Shown one piece after another: positions 1-13,100 of a DNA stretch of 64,000 bases. Numbering within the stretch: the stretch's first letter is position 1; every line of letters starts with the position of its first letter. Source of the stretch: Limanda limanda. Its lineage: Eukaryota; Chordata; Actinopteri; Pleuronectiformes; Pleuronectidae. The position numbers were made by a program, and so were the translations under genes. Below the pieces are notes generated by a model. That model made no database searches and was not told the DNA's origin. It was given only the letters and a program-made list of their open reading frames with translations. The stretch is taken from assembly GCF_963576545.1 (NCBI RefSeq), contig NC_083648.1, positions 12,502,739-12,566,738 on the forward strand, in the 5' to 3' direction.

Positions 1-1001
1 TATTCTCAGACATGAACTCATGGGCACTAGGGCTGACAGGAAAACGTTAACAATCACACAGTCACAGCCCTTCTAGAACATTCAGGAGAAAGTCCGGAGA
101 ATGTCCTGAGTGACTGACTCGAACATTTGCATTCTCACAAACAGACCCTCTGGAGAATTTTAGGAGAATTTCCTTTCAGCAATGACCACACTTCTGTCAG
201 CACCTACCTCCCAGAGTTACTTATACCCACAAGTCATCTATCCCCCACAACATGTAACTGCAGCTCCCTGCTGCACCAAGACATTAAAAGCCCAACATGT
301 TGCTATTTCAATAATTAATGAAATGTGCTTCATTGTGTCGGACCATTATAATAGACTGAGCTACCCCCCCCCCCCCCCCCACTTCCACTGTAGTGGGATA
401 AAGAGCAGCACTGACAGCTGCCAGTGGCTTAATGCACATCACATATCTATGTATAAGCAAACACAAGGTGACACTGAGACACTGGCTTGAGCCAAGGAGC
501 CTTGTAGTCATCTCTGGTTAGGCTTTCAAATGTCAATTCACAACCCAGACAGGAGCCATTTAAAAAGCATGATCAGAGAGGAATCTCCTCTTCTGTGACT
601 TCCTTGAAGCTGTTCCTCTTTCAAAAAAGCCCACAGAAGGGGCACCACGCGTCCAAGTTCTCTAAGTGGTTTCCAGGCAATGTACTTTGAATTCCCCAAC
701 TTTCCCAAGGGTGAGATAAAACCCATTTTAGAAAGATAGGGCACGACAAGACCCGACAATCTGTGCATATGCATGCTAGGCTTGCCTAACAATACAATTT
801 AAAATGATAAAATGTTTTTTGTGATGAATGTACCTTTTAGATTATGCAATGTTTAAAATGAAACCATTAAAAAAATGTTGTATTTATGTTGGGAAAAAAA
901 GTCAGTGAAATGTTCTATTTGCAAATATAAGAAAAAAAACTGACGTCCTTTTGTATCTCCTCAGTGTTTATACAAATTATTACAAATCCAAAGTGACAGA
1001 C
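1..1001. other. kmt2c intron at the left edge
   Basis: Intron following the FPAYLQ exon. The next expected exon (human EAFFGK...) was not found in this stretch and should lie to the left of the window. It contains a pure C tract at 364-380. Sequence around 60-180 with repeated 'ggagaat' words may be an old mobile-element remnant, but this is not certain. The short open frames here show no recognisable protein. Confidence 0.6.
364..380. repeat. poly-C tract
   Basis: Seventeen C in a row in the leftmost kmt2c intron. Confidence 0.95.
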
Positions 1002-1132
1002 CTGCAGATAGGCGGGAAATGCTTCCTCCAGTTTGGTTTTCTTCTTTCGGTAACGTTTCTTAATTTTCTCTGGGATCTCCGGTCCAGGGGGGATCTCGTC
1101 TACCGGAGTATCAGGCATCGCTTCTGTCCAAC
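1002..1132 (-). CDS. kmt2c: kmt2c coding exon 26 (FPAYLQ exon)
   Basis: Residues about 1359-1402. Reads GWTEAMPDTP, then EKIKKRYRKKKTKLEEAF and PAYLQ, a block conserved in KMT2C and KMT2D. Acceptor ...ttgtag at 1133-1134, donor GTCTGT at 1000-1001. It ends in phase 0. Confidence 0.95.
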
Positions 1133-4100
1133 CTACAATAAATAAAAAAAAATACCAGAATAAGCTCCTCTGCTTGTGTGATATACATAAAAACTGTAAT
1201 TATGAAATTAAAACAGACATACAAAAATGTATATAATGATGTGAGGATACATTAAGCGTGTACAAACCTTCGTCTTTTCCAACAGGATTCTCTGACACTG
1301 AGCCAGAGGAATCTTTTCTGCAGAGGGATCGTTTGGCCTTGCCTGGACCTTGGCCTGGACGGCTCCTTTGGCGGACCATGAAACCACCAATGCCTTTTAA
1401 GAAGAAATTAGAAATTAATTTTTTATATCAATAAATTGTAATATCACAGAGGTGACATGATTTGAAATATATTAAGTTTTGACTGGTTCTATTAGCTGTC
1501 CACTGCATTCAGCATGAACGCTCAGAAACACTAGGTAGAACCCTCCTCAGAGGCCCAAAGCAAGATGGCAGTGCTTTGCAGGAGCTACGTCGGGCATGCA
1601 CTGCACCATTTTACGCTTCAGAGGAGCTGTCTCCTTCAATCAGGTGCCCTACCCGGCCGGTACGGTTTCCTCTTCCTCTTCTTGCCGCCGTCGCCCCCCT
1701 TGGAGTCATCTTCTGCTGGCTCTCGCTCAGGGCTCGAGTCAGACTTCCCCTCGCAATCTAGGAGCTCCGCCTCTGTGAGAAGGAGAGAACATTGATGATG
1801 AGTGACAACCCTGCAGCAGAGAGCACCCTGACCAGGCCCCTCGACACAGCACCAGGGTCAGTTCTATCTGAACTCCACTCAGAGGCAGGACATTAGACTG
1901 ATTGAAATGAAGTTCACCAGTTCCATTAAAAAGGACTTTCATTTCCAGAGGGGTTTTTCCTGCTCATTACTTTTCTTAAATGAAAAGATATGTTTAAATC
2001 TTATCTAACTTTGAGAAAGAATTTTAATTGAGGTAAATAAGGGGTATGCAAGTTCTGTTATTACTCATTAGTAGCATTCCAGGAAAACCGTCTGCATGTT
2101 ACAAGAACTGTTTCGGGCATTGTGAGGATTATAGCTTATGAAGCTCAACCCATTCCTGTTACTTTTATGTATTTAATAAAACACAGGTTGTTCAGTCGAA
2201 GTTGCAGTTTGAACTGATGATATTCACATCGACAGTGAGCATTAGTGAGCTGCGACGATATTCATATTTTACACTGCAATATTTTGACCAGGAGAGAGAC
2301 CAGCTATTGAGACCTTTTCCAAATCCTTGTAACATAACACTTCCATCTCCAAAGATATAAAAATCTTTTAAAGAAATTGTTTAAGAGTTTACAGTTCAAC
2401 TGTATGAACCTTTCGGAAGGTGCCGTTTGTGCTGCTGTTGAACTGAATTACCTTATATGGACATTAGTATCATTTTTGTCCACCACTTATATCAATGAGG
2501 GTAAGATAAATAACAGAAGAACATCTTTGTATAATGTAATTCAGTTCAGCAGTGAGTGCTCAATATCATTGAAAAATATAAAAATGGAGAAAACTTAAAA
2601 AATAAATGAAAAAATCCAGCCCAAAATTTTTAAAAAGCCAGTGTTGATGGTCAATGTCAGCGCTATACTGAAGGTCTCGGATTAATAGGTTTGAGATGAA
2701 AGAAGCAGCTTGTGAGAGGAGACAAGTACCTCTGTTGTCCTCCATATCTTCATCACGAGAATGTTCTGAGAGGGCGTCTACAGGAGCTTGAAGCACTGCA
2801 ACACTGTTTTGGTTAATAATTTTCAGCTTCAGCTTCGGCTTGGGTTTCCTGCGCCGTGAAGCTGTGGCAGACAAGCTCTGCAGCTGACACAGCCCCGACT
2901 CTGTCAGGCAAACGCCGTCCTGGGTATAGGTCCTTGACAGATCTGAAAAGACCCCAAAAGCTACAATGAGCATTTTACATAATGAATTAAAGTTACTGTT
3001 TTTACTTATAATCCGTCAGTTTTGAAGCTGCGAACGTACCCATTTCTTTTGCCTTTGTGACAATCTGCGTCATCACTACAGGCTCAATGGCGTCTCTGGC
3101 CTTGGTCACAACTGCAGCAGCACAGGGCACACAAAAGCCATTAACAACAAGCAGCAGAAAAAGGAGGATCAAATGTCACGGCTGAGGTTATTCACTCTAC
3201 TGCAGACAAAACCGCAAAGAAACATTGTGTAAAAAAAAACAAAAAACATTTCGAAGAATCACTCCCACCTTTAGTGGTCTTAAAAGCTCGGCACATTGTG
3301 CAGTCAAAGCTGCTGTCTGCAGCTTTTTCCACATCGTCGTCTGAATGGAGACCCTGACAAGAGGCGTGAAACCATCTACGGATTGAGAGAAAAGAGGAGG
3401 TTTAGATAAAAGCAAATTATGTTAAAATAATCAATCAAGCTTAGTCATTTTGAACCGACAGGTTTTGTAGGAACACTGCCCACCTGTCACATTGGCGGCA
3501 CTGCACGATGACAGTGCCCTCACTGTAGTCCACTAGGCAAATGGGACATGTAAGAAGGCTGGCACAGGGGGCACACCGAGTGTAATTATTCTGCCAGTCA
3601 CACCTTAGACCCGGTGTTGTGGCACCACACTGGATACAGGACACACACCTGCAGGAGACACAAGGACAGAGGTCATTCTACACAAGTTTTTAGAGGATAA
3701 GCAATATTAACAGAGCAGCAAGAATCATGGCTGTCAACATGCTTTAAAGATGGAACTATTTCCCATTCATTTTAAATTCACTTAATTTAACATAAAAACA
3801 AGGTATGAACTCGACCTGATTTTATAGTTGACAAGATTTTCTCTCATTTTCAAATGGAGATGGGTAAGACACACTTATAAAGATTTCTTAATTTGGAAGA
3901 AGAAGACCGTCACATAACACAAAGTTTAATAAAATGGAGCCATTTATATATTTTTTAAAGTTTACTAATTCTAAATTAATTTGGTTGAGATTATGACCAA
4001 GTTTCTCACCATTTGCACTTCCAGCTCTCCTTGGGTACGTTCTGCAGTGGAGGGTCCAGGCAATAGGTGTGATAGCTGATGTCACAGTCATCACATAGCA

Positions 4101-7100
4101 ACAAGCGGCCAGGATCTGTGGCCTGACCACAGGCCTCGCACACTGTGCACTCCAGACAACGCCAGCCTTTACTCAGCACCACCTTATTGATCTATGAAAG
4201 TAAGAATGATACAATTGTATGTCAGTCTTTGTTGGATAGGATGGGATTTATATTAAATACTCAATGTGTGGAGTCAATAATAGGGAATGTACCTTTATGC
4301 CGACGCAGAATGGATGGTAGCACTGGCCACACTGAGCACAGGCCAGGAGACGGCCTTCTGCGCCAAGGCCAAAACTCCCACACACCACACACATGTCCTA
4401 GAATTAAGAAAGACATTAGTAATCATCTCACTGAGGCAGCGAACCCTCAAATAACAAATATTTGTGCCAATGGCACTATAATCTAAAGGTCAGCTTGCTT
4501 CCATCCTGAACACTAAGAAAAGGAAATTGCTTTCTTTAAACTAGACATGCTTGGTGAATAAGGACAGTGCAGTCATCCTTTACTCTCAATTTTCAACGTG
4601 AATAAAGCCCATTGAAATGCAAACTTAAAGGACAACAGAATACTTTTGGAAACATTGGCCTTTTAAGACGATTTTTTGAAACCAGGATAAGTGAGCAAGC
4701 ACCTTATGGCCCAAATCATATTCACAGCTTCAACCCAGAGAGAACAGCCCTTTAAACACCAAGTGGTTTCAATTGAGCCATTCATGGGTATAGGTGCCTT
4801 GACAAGCAAAACCTTAGGTGTATTGATTAATTGCCTGGTTACTTGTTATGAATTGTAATAACTTCTAACTGTAGTTATTTCTTTCTCTAAAACGTGGGTT
4901 TCAGTTCAGGATCAATAAACAGAATTTTGAAAGTAAGAAACATTAAAATGTGTTATACATTGCATTGTATTCCCTACAGTTGGAAAGGTCTTTAAGCACC
5001 GATTTAGATTTCAGGAGACATATTTAAATGAAATACATAAACAGCACACCCTTAGGAATTAAAAAAAAAAATAAGAAAAAAATAAATAAATACCTGTTTC
5101 AGTGTGAAACAGTCACTGCTGGAGAATATGACCACTGTGTTATGCATGGCATTCTCCTCCTCGTCTTTCATGGGGTATGCCGTTTCTATTGTGGTGATCT
5201 GCATAACAGAAGAAAATACACAAACGTATAAGTGTGATTGCATAACAGTATGATTTAACATGACTAATTAGGACACACATACTAATATTACTATCTATTA
5301 TTCACAACCGCTGAGTCATGTTCTGGAGTTATTGATGAACCAGCCCTCAGGAAAAGTGCAACCTTCACAATAAAATGCAACTTGTAGTTTTCTCTGTTCT
5401 TAACATTAATTACCGTAATACATTTAACATTATCCATGTCATTAGCTGGAGGGGAAGCAAACACTGATTTGCATACAGTTTAATATTTGCTAAAGATGTC
5501 CAGATGCCATCCAGCTAAAAGCACATACCCCAGGGTTAATGCTGGGACTCAGTCCATTCTTGCCTCTGGCCCTTCCGCGTCCAGGTCTACCTGAAAGACC
5601 AGCCCCTCTGGGCCTCCTCCTCCCTGGGAAGCCCGAACCTCGACCCTGTAATGCAGAAACAAAATTTGATTAGACAATGACCAACCCCCATCTAACCAAC
5701 TAAACTGAGGAGATGCAAGCTCTGGTTGTTTACAAAAGTTTGTTTGCACTTGCACTCGTTCAAGACAGAGTTTGTTCAGTAGACTTGAATGATTTGTTGG
5801 GAGAGCCGTTCACCACTTCTGGATCAGTTTTAGAAACCCAATGTCATTTTGTGGGGAAGTTTGTCCAGTAACTTTTTACATCGCATCGGTGCACTTAACT
5901 GCACATAATTTAGGTGCACCCAAAATGTTTTAATGCGCCCTTCAGCACCACAATAATACACCTATTATACCTTTTCTTGGCAGTTCCCATATATATTGTT
6001 AACTTATTAACTAGAGCTGGGTATCACTGCTGAATACAACGCTAATCGTTTTACAGCGTCAGTCCATAGAGGAAACCCTGTATTCAGTCTTTTTGTCGCC
6101 GCTGTTCATTTACTGACTCGTTCAGCGCCTTTTCTCTCTCATCTCTGCCTCACTGTCAGTGTGCGAGTGCGAGAGGGCGGGGCCAGCCCGGGGCCTGTGG
6201 GTGTGTCAGTGTAAACTCTGCAGAGGAGATGAGGAAGCAACACGACTCACTAAAATACAGAGACAGAATGTAATTTGCACCGATGCAACCAAACCAAGGA
6301 AAAGTGTGTGTCGCACTTCACAGACTTTGGTCGCATTCGGGAGCTCTGTTTGTGTAAATACAAGCTGCTAACAAGTACAGATATGCGATTTATTCATCAG
6401 CACTGCTATGGCTTTGAAACCTTTTTGATATCTGCAATATTTGAAGATAGATAGAAATAGAAATTGAACATAAATGCAATTGGAAGACAAAAATATTACC
6501 TGGATTCTGGACCTTTTAATAAAATATGTTATTTGAGATAAACAGTACGATTTCTGCCAGACGGCTGGTAAGAGTTGAGAAGATGCCTCTGGCAGATTGT
6601 TTTAGCTTAGCAAGTTCAAAAGTGGCTTTGGCACATTTCTGACTGGAGATGTCTGCCTAACTGAACCATTTACCCCAAATTTGACCCTGATCCTAACCTG
6701 AGGCCATTCCCACCTATTGCACCTCCCCACAGACTGTGGGATGCTGTTTGAACGAGACTTGACCCCTGCGAACAGCATATAAATTAACCCTCACCCAGCT
6801 TTGCTCAGCACATCACTGTTACCATGGCAACCAACTTCTTAGGGTCTTTTTGCTAAGTCAATATCAAAAGAAAATCAAATACTCATTTAAGTTAGAGTTA
6901 AAAAAGAGACAAAAGAGCATGGTTGACACAGGAACGGGCCAAATACATTAATTTACAACTACTGTCCTACGGTTCTATACCTCCGCCAACCAGTGCAGTA
7001 GCAGTCCCTCCAGGTGTTCTTGACAACTTCTGTCAATGGAATCTTAACAGTTCATCTTTGAATCCAAGTTTGAAAAAAATCCCTAAGAGCAGTTCAAACC

Positions 7101-10100
7101 AGATGGACACTACGGAAGCATAATGTCTCTAGCAGCAGGGTATCGCTGCAACAAATTATTACCCAAACATTTTTGTCGATTGTGGATTATTTTACGACAC
7201 CTTGTCCTTGATCTCTGAATTAACCTGCGAAGCCAGCACAACCCATAATCATCAGAGCCACATCTTTCAGTTCCACTTAATAAAGTTAGTAGCTCAACCA
7301 TTCTCCTTCGCTCTAAGGTGTTGGTAATTGTTGGTGCAGACTACAACACAGATCACAGTGACATTCAGGAACACTCAGGGAGTGTGGGTGTCACTAGGGT
7401 AAACAGAGAACTGACAAAGGGCAGCGGCTGCCCTGCCATCTCTGGTGAGCCCCAGTATTTACCACTCTGATGCTCCAGCCGGGGCTGCCAGAGGAATGTC
7501 TGGTCTTTGGGACGTCCCAACCCTCTGACTGGTCTGGCGACCAGGACAAGGGGGAGCTCACACTGCTATGGGGACTCCATGCACCCTGAGGTAAGGGGGG
7601 GCAGGTGAGAGAGTGAGAGAAAGGGAGGGAGGAGGGCGACAAAATGCAGCAACTTAAAAACAAAGCCAGCGAAAAACAAAACATACAAAGAAAGATGTTA
7701 AGAGAGATGTAGTGAGCTTCGGATGGAGCTATGGGGGAACAATTCAATACACATCCAACTACGCAGAGCTACGATATGAGAGAGCATTAGATGTGTCTTA
7801 ATATGAATAGGTAAAGTTATTAGGCTACATTCAATGTTAAAGCCAATCGTTAGGATTTTCATGCAAATTAGTTACACAAGCATGTTTCTAATAGATTCTA
7901 TGTAAAGTCAAAATTACAGAGCAGTTGTGTTAGTTGCATTTCACATGGCAGAACGGCCAGGGCATCATGGCACCCTACAGCAGAAAAGGAGGCCCCATCA
8001 CCTCTCGCCATGAAAACACTGTATGTCTGGCATGTTGACAAAACAAGGGGAATTGCGTCAGCGCAGCAGCACATGAACCCATAAGTCAGAAGCATACTGG
8101 ACTAAAGAGGAGCAAAATTCAAATCTTGTGGAATAGATGTCCTCAAGCCTTGTGTAACAAATTAGCTAGAGCCATATAATGTTTATTTAAGTGATGGGAT
8201 AAAAAATACATTTTGCGTGCTAAATTAGTCTACCCTCACCAGCATCATTCATAATGTATTATAGCCATGGGTGTGATTCACTTCCCCTTATTATTTGTCT
8301 CAGAGAGTCTGCAATCGTTGCCAGGGAGTCTTATAATAACTCATTAGTTTAACGGATGCTGGGATTATTTTCACACCACTGCAGTTGAAATGTGGAAATG
8401 ACCGGGATATGGAGATGATAATGGTCACTTTCATCTGTGACTTGATGAACGTCCATGCTTGATGGGACAATAAAATGGCACATGTTTGTATCATGGTTTT
8501 AAGATGAACATACTGAAGTGAAATATGGTGAGGACTGTCAGTAAAATGTGTTTCAGCCATAAATAGATAACCATTCCAAAAGGAATTAATTAATACCTCA
8601 GCCTAATACAGTATGAACCCTGTGACTAACAAGTTATGTGGTGCACAAACAATTAAAAGACAGCACAGGGAGCTGAGAGGGAGCACAAGTCTCCATGCCA
8701 TTTTCCTGCTGTACCACTAGACTGAAAAATAAAAACTGAAAAACACCCTAAACCGTACGAGCCGTTTCAACCACAGAGAAAAAACAACGAAAGAAACAAA
8801 TCCGCATTCGGAACATGGCCATCAGCCTTCACTCCAGGGGTATAATATTTGGGCAGGGACACTAAAAAAGAATGAGTGATCCTTTTTGATGTGATGTCCT
8901 AGTTCCTACCTGTTTCACTCTGGGCCTCCCAGGAGAAAACTTCCTCTTGGTGATAGCTGGCTTCCCCATTCCAATCTTTGGGGTGAGTGGTATGAGTGTG
9001 GTGGTGGTGGACATCACGCAGCCGTGGTCACCCAGCGAAGGTAGGATCGGGGCCTGCTGTGGTTCTCTGGGAGAAATCCCGCGAGGCAGAGGGGAGGAGT
9101 GGGATGGAGAAGAAACCATTTCAGTCAACCTCTCCACAGATGTCTTGAGAGGTTTCTCCTCTGAAGACAGGCTGGGAAAGGAGAGATTAGGCTTGCTTTC
9201 TGGTGTGGTGTCCATCTCCTCTGATGTACTCGAGGCTGAGGGCGTAACAGTTTCTGCCAGGTTTCTTTGAAAAATACTCTCCCTCGTCTCCTTATCAATG
9301 TCTTTTGGAGCGGTTTCCAGAAAAGAAGTCCTGACAACATCCATACTTGAAGGCTGGGGTAGTGAGACTTCCACTGGTTGGTCCGTGAAAGGTACTGATG
9401 CAGTACTTGGTTCTTTGGTGGCAGAGATGATGGCCTTAAAATCCTTTGTGCTGGGGTTGGCCATGTCCTGTTCAGGGCAGACCTCTGTCTTTGCTGGTAT
9501 GATTTGTAACGTGGTATCCTGCGTTTGTAGTGCCTCCGTAGAAAGCTGGGTGGGAAAAGACTCCGACTCCTGGCAGGGAGTTGAAGAAGAAGCAGGACTC
9601 TCTGGAGATGTGAGCTGGGTTCTTGCTGCTGGCTTTGTTTCTGTTTGAGGAGATACAGAGTAGTCATAAAACATGACATGTTCACATTCTGCACATCCTT
9701 GAAAGATTAACAATTTAACATGGGTAAATGTGCAATTCAATATAATGTTTTCGAGATTTCAAATGATTAGCATCACTATAGAAATGTTCATGTTATTTAC
9801 ATAAACAGATGGATTTTGAAGGGGGACTCCATGTCTTGTTAAACAGTATCCATAAACAGTTCACAGAGCAGTTAAGCAGCATGAATAAACTGTGAGAACT
9901 ACATATCATATGAATTTTACAACAGCAATAAATGTTATATTAATGCAATTCGATGTGGGGGTTGACAATGCAGATTAAGTACTAAATAAAAAAGCTGCGT
10001 GTACAAACCTGGTTTGAATTCTGTGAGGACTTCGTTGACAGAAGGTTCAGTAACCTGCTTTTCAGCGTCTGCGTCAACTGAGACTTCTAAAGGAATGAAG

Positions 10101-13100
10101 ATTAATTTAAAAAGAGATTATATATTAAAATATGAATGTTTGCAAGTAAAAAGTCTGGAGGAATTGTGAACACATTAATACGGAAAGGTAATCACAAATA
10201 AAAGGAAATAGACCAGATAGAAATGTTAGGCTTGGATGCCTAGCAGTCACACATATAGGGAGGGGGTTGATGATTTACTGAATCATGTTACTCAAATAAT
10301 GTGTTTATTAAACCATCGGCTAATTTGTGAAACCCTTTCCCCATTTCTGCTTAAAAATTAATACATAATTGATCATAAAGTATCAGTAGTTGATTGCTTC
10401 TCTTTTCATTCACTAATTGATTAATAGACAAGCCATTTCAGCTCAGCCCATTGGTTCCATAAAAGGTAAAAAGAGATTTGATTCACATCTTAAGTTATGG
10501 GGAAAATGTGAGCGTCTTCTCCTTCTAGGTAAAACCCCAAAGCTTTTTTCAGTGAAAAGGCTGAAACATCAAACCATTTGTTGCGGATCAACAGATCAGA
10601 TATTCAGAGCCAATAAACTGACACAGCAGTTTTATATGACTATATTAGTGCCAGGAAATATATCCCTTTATATCTCCTCCCACGACATCTTGTATGGGGA
10701 TGTAACATTAATTTTGATGTACTGACTTAATGAGCTATTGCATGAGCCTTGAAACTGAAGTGACAGAAGTGTTACTAGAGGGGGTGGCTTTCGAGTTACA
10801 AGCAGTCACAATCCTGAATTAAAAAAAACGGGACACGCTTGTATCCGGCAACATTTGATATTAATCTAATGATTCCCACCCTCTCTCTTTCTTTCCCTTT
10901 GTTTTTGTAGTGTCTCCTATCCTATCTCTCTCTCCATTTGGTTTTGTATCAAAAGGCATCACTGCATTTGACTAGTCTGGTATGAATAGAAGTAGTCATT
11001 CCTGGCTATCAGGCACCCACACTTCGAGCCAATATTCTGCCAGAATGCCTCTGACAGTACAGATAGCCTAGTATTAACGAGGCACCCTCCATTTCAATCC
11101 ACAAGTTCCCATGTCACAGTGATCCTGACACACACATGCACCTGCTAAGCATCTCTGCCAGGGAAGGGAGTAACCATGACAACCAACATCCCAGGGTCTG
11201 TGTGCTCTAGGCTCATGACTGTGCAGCTTGCAGGTGCTCATCCGGTGCCGATGCCAGAAAGTCAATTAGGAGATGGGCTTCCAACCATCTCCTGCCTTCA
11301 ACTATTGACCAAGCTGAACACACGTTCTCATTCATATTAACACCCCGCTTCCTATACATGTATCTCCTACAGTGAATACAGTGATGGTTTAGATAAATAC
11401 TCGCCTTTGACTACTACAGCAGAGGTCTTAAGTCAAGTCGAAGCCTGCACTCTATGAGGAAAGGTTAAGTGCCTATATATTTCCTGTTTCTTCCTCAGAT
11501 ATCGTGCTAGATAACTTCAGTCATCATTAAACTGACACTAATTTATCTGAGGGCAGATGATGGCTAAATGGGGTTTAATCTGATTGGTCTAATGGTGTAA
11601 ATGCATAGTCCATTGATCCAGGGCATTATCTGATCATTCAAATGTTAACATGTTGAAGATGTTTCAATAGTTTCTCGATGGCTGACGTTGAAATTACAGT
11701 AGTGACTAATTGGTTGTTCTGTGAGGATCTATACATATGTTCTATAAACCTTATCTTATCAATACAGTACACCTTATTCAGAATTGTATTGGATTTGTAT
11801 TATTATTATTAGGAGGAGGGAGTGTTAGAATAAATATAATTGTACAACTGTATATAAACTCAATTAATATGTCTCTAGAAACAGATCTAAAATGAAAACC
11901 AATTAGATAATATTCCTGACATGACAACATTCAATAACATTTGAATGAAGTTGAATGAAGAACACAGACATCAGTCACCAGTGTGGATTAATCGCCTGCA
12001 GGTAACGCTTCTACAGGGGGGGCAGCTGCTGCCTCACCCTCTAGCTATAAGTTTACACAACATATCAAGCTAACAGCTAACAGACATCTTCAGTTAAGCT
12101 TGTTCGCTGTGAGATTAATAGTGAAGTTGTGGATGGGAGTAGTTGAAATTGTTGCTCATCTATGTGTTTAAAGTTTGTGGAATAGGTTGAGGTATTATTG
12201 CCTTTTTTATAGGCTCGGCTTCAAGTGTAGTTGAAATGTGTGTAAATATATATATATTTTTTAAGTGAGTTTCAAGCTGTAGTCTAAGGCTACAACCTGC
12301 AGAAACGTATATTGCGAAGCGCCTCTTAAAATCAATGCACTGAGGACATGTTCACTCTCTTAACAAACAAAACAACATTCCCCTACAAGTTACATCCGAT
12401 GATGGGGTGGCTAATGGCCACAGGACACAGCTAGTAAAATGAGAACACATGTGTATTGTGAGTGGAGCAGGCAAGCTGTGCGAGCAGTCATGAATGAGCC
12501 AGTGTAGCTCCAAGGCAGGTTTGCAGACAGGAGATCTGATATCATCACCATCATGCTACTCCAACCTATTTTCTCGTGCCACTGGAGTCGGCTGGCTAGA
12601 CGAGAGTGGGCAGCCAAGCTTCCACTGGCATCCCTATCTCACTTTTTATTTCCCTGATACTTCATTCCGCTGCTGGCAGACCTCACATGAACCAGAGTGG
12701 AGGTGCAGCCCTGAACTCCAGACAACAAGTAGCAGCATCAGGTGACTCAATGTGCTGGTAAGGCTTGCAACAAGCAGAAACCCAGTGACGAGCAGAAACA
12801 GAACTGGATCAAGTTAAGGAGGAGTTTACTGTGGGGTGTTACTGCCATATTGCTCAGATTTTAACTCAAATAGTTGGGTCGCAAGCGCCAGCAAGCCAAA
12901 CTGGATAGGTGCATCCTTGCAAAAATGTTCTTAATCTAGAAATGCACACACGACAAAGAAATAGAAAAGAGTTTACAATCGAGCCGATAAAAACGGTTTC
13001 TGATTTGAAAACGAGGTTTTAAGGCAGGGTCACTTTTAACAGCATACTTCTTCAAAGTCACTGAATCCAAGACTGTCTGAATCTTGCTGACGCCACTTGT

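Noticed and set aside
538..792. 84-residue minus-strand frame as the next kmt2c exon
   Set aside because: It does not resemble the expected EAFFGK segment, and I see no suitable acceptor in phase 0.
8947..9648. Plus-strand frames of 107 and 116 residues and a second minus-strand frame of 189 residues
   Set aside because: They are shadows of kmt2c exon 14, whose frame joins both neighbours in phase and carries the conserved KIGMGKPAITKRK end.
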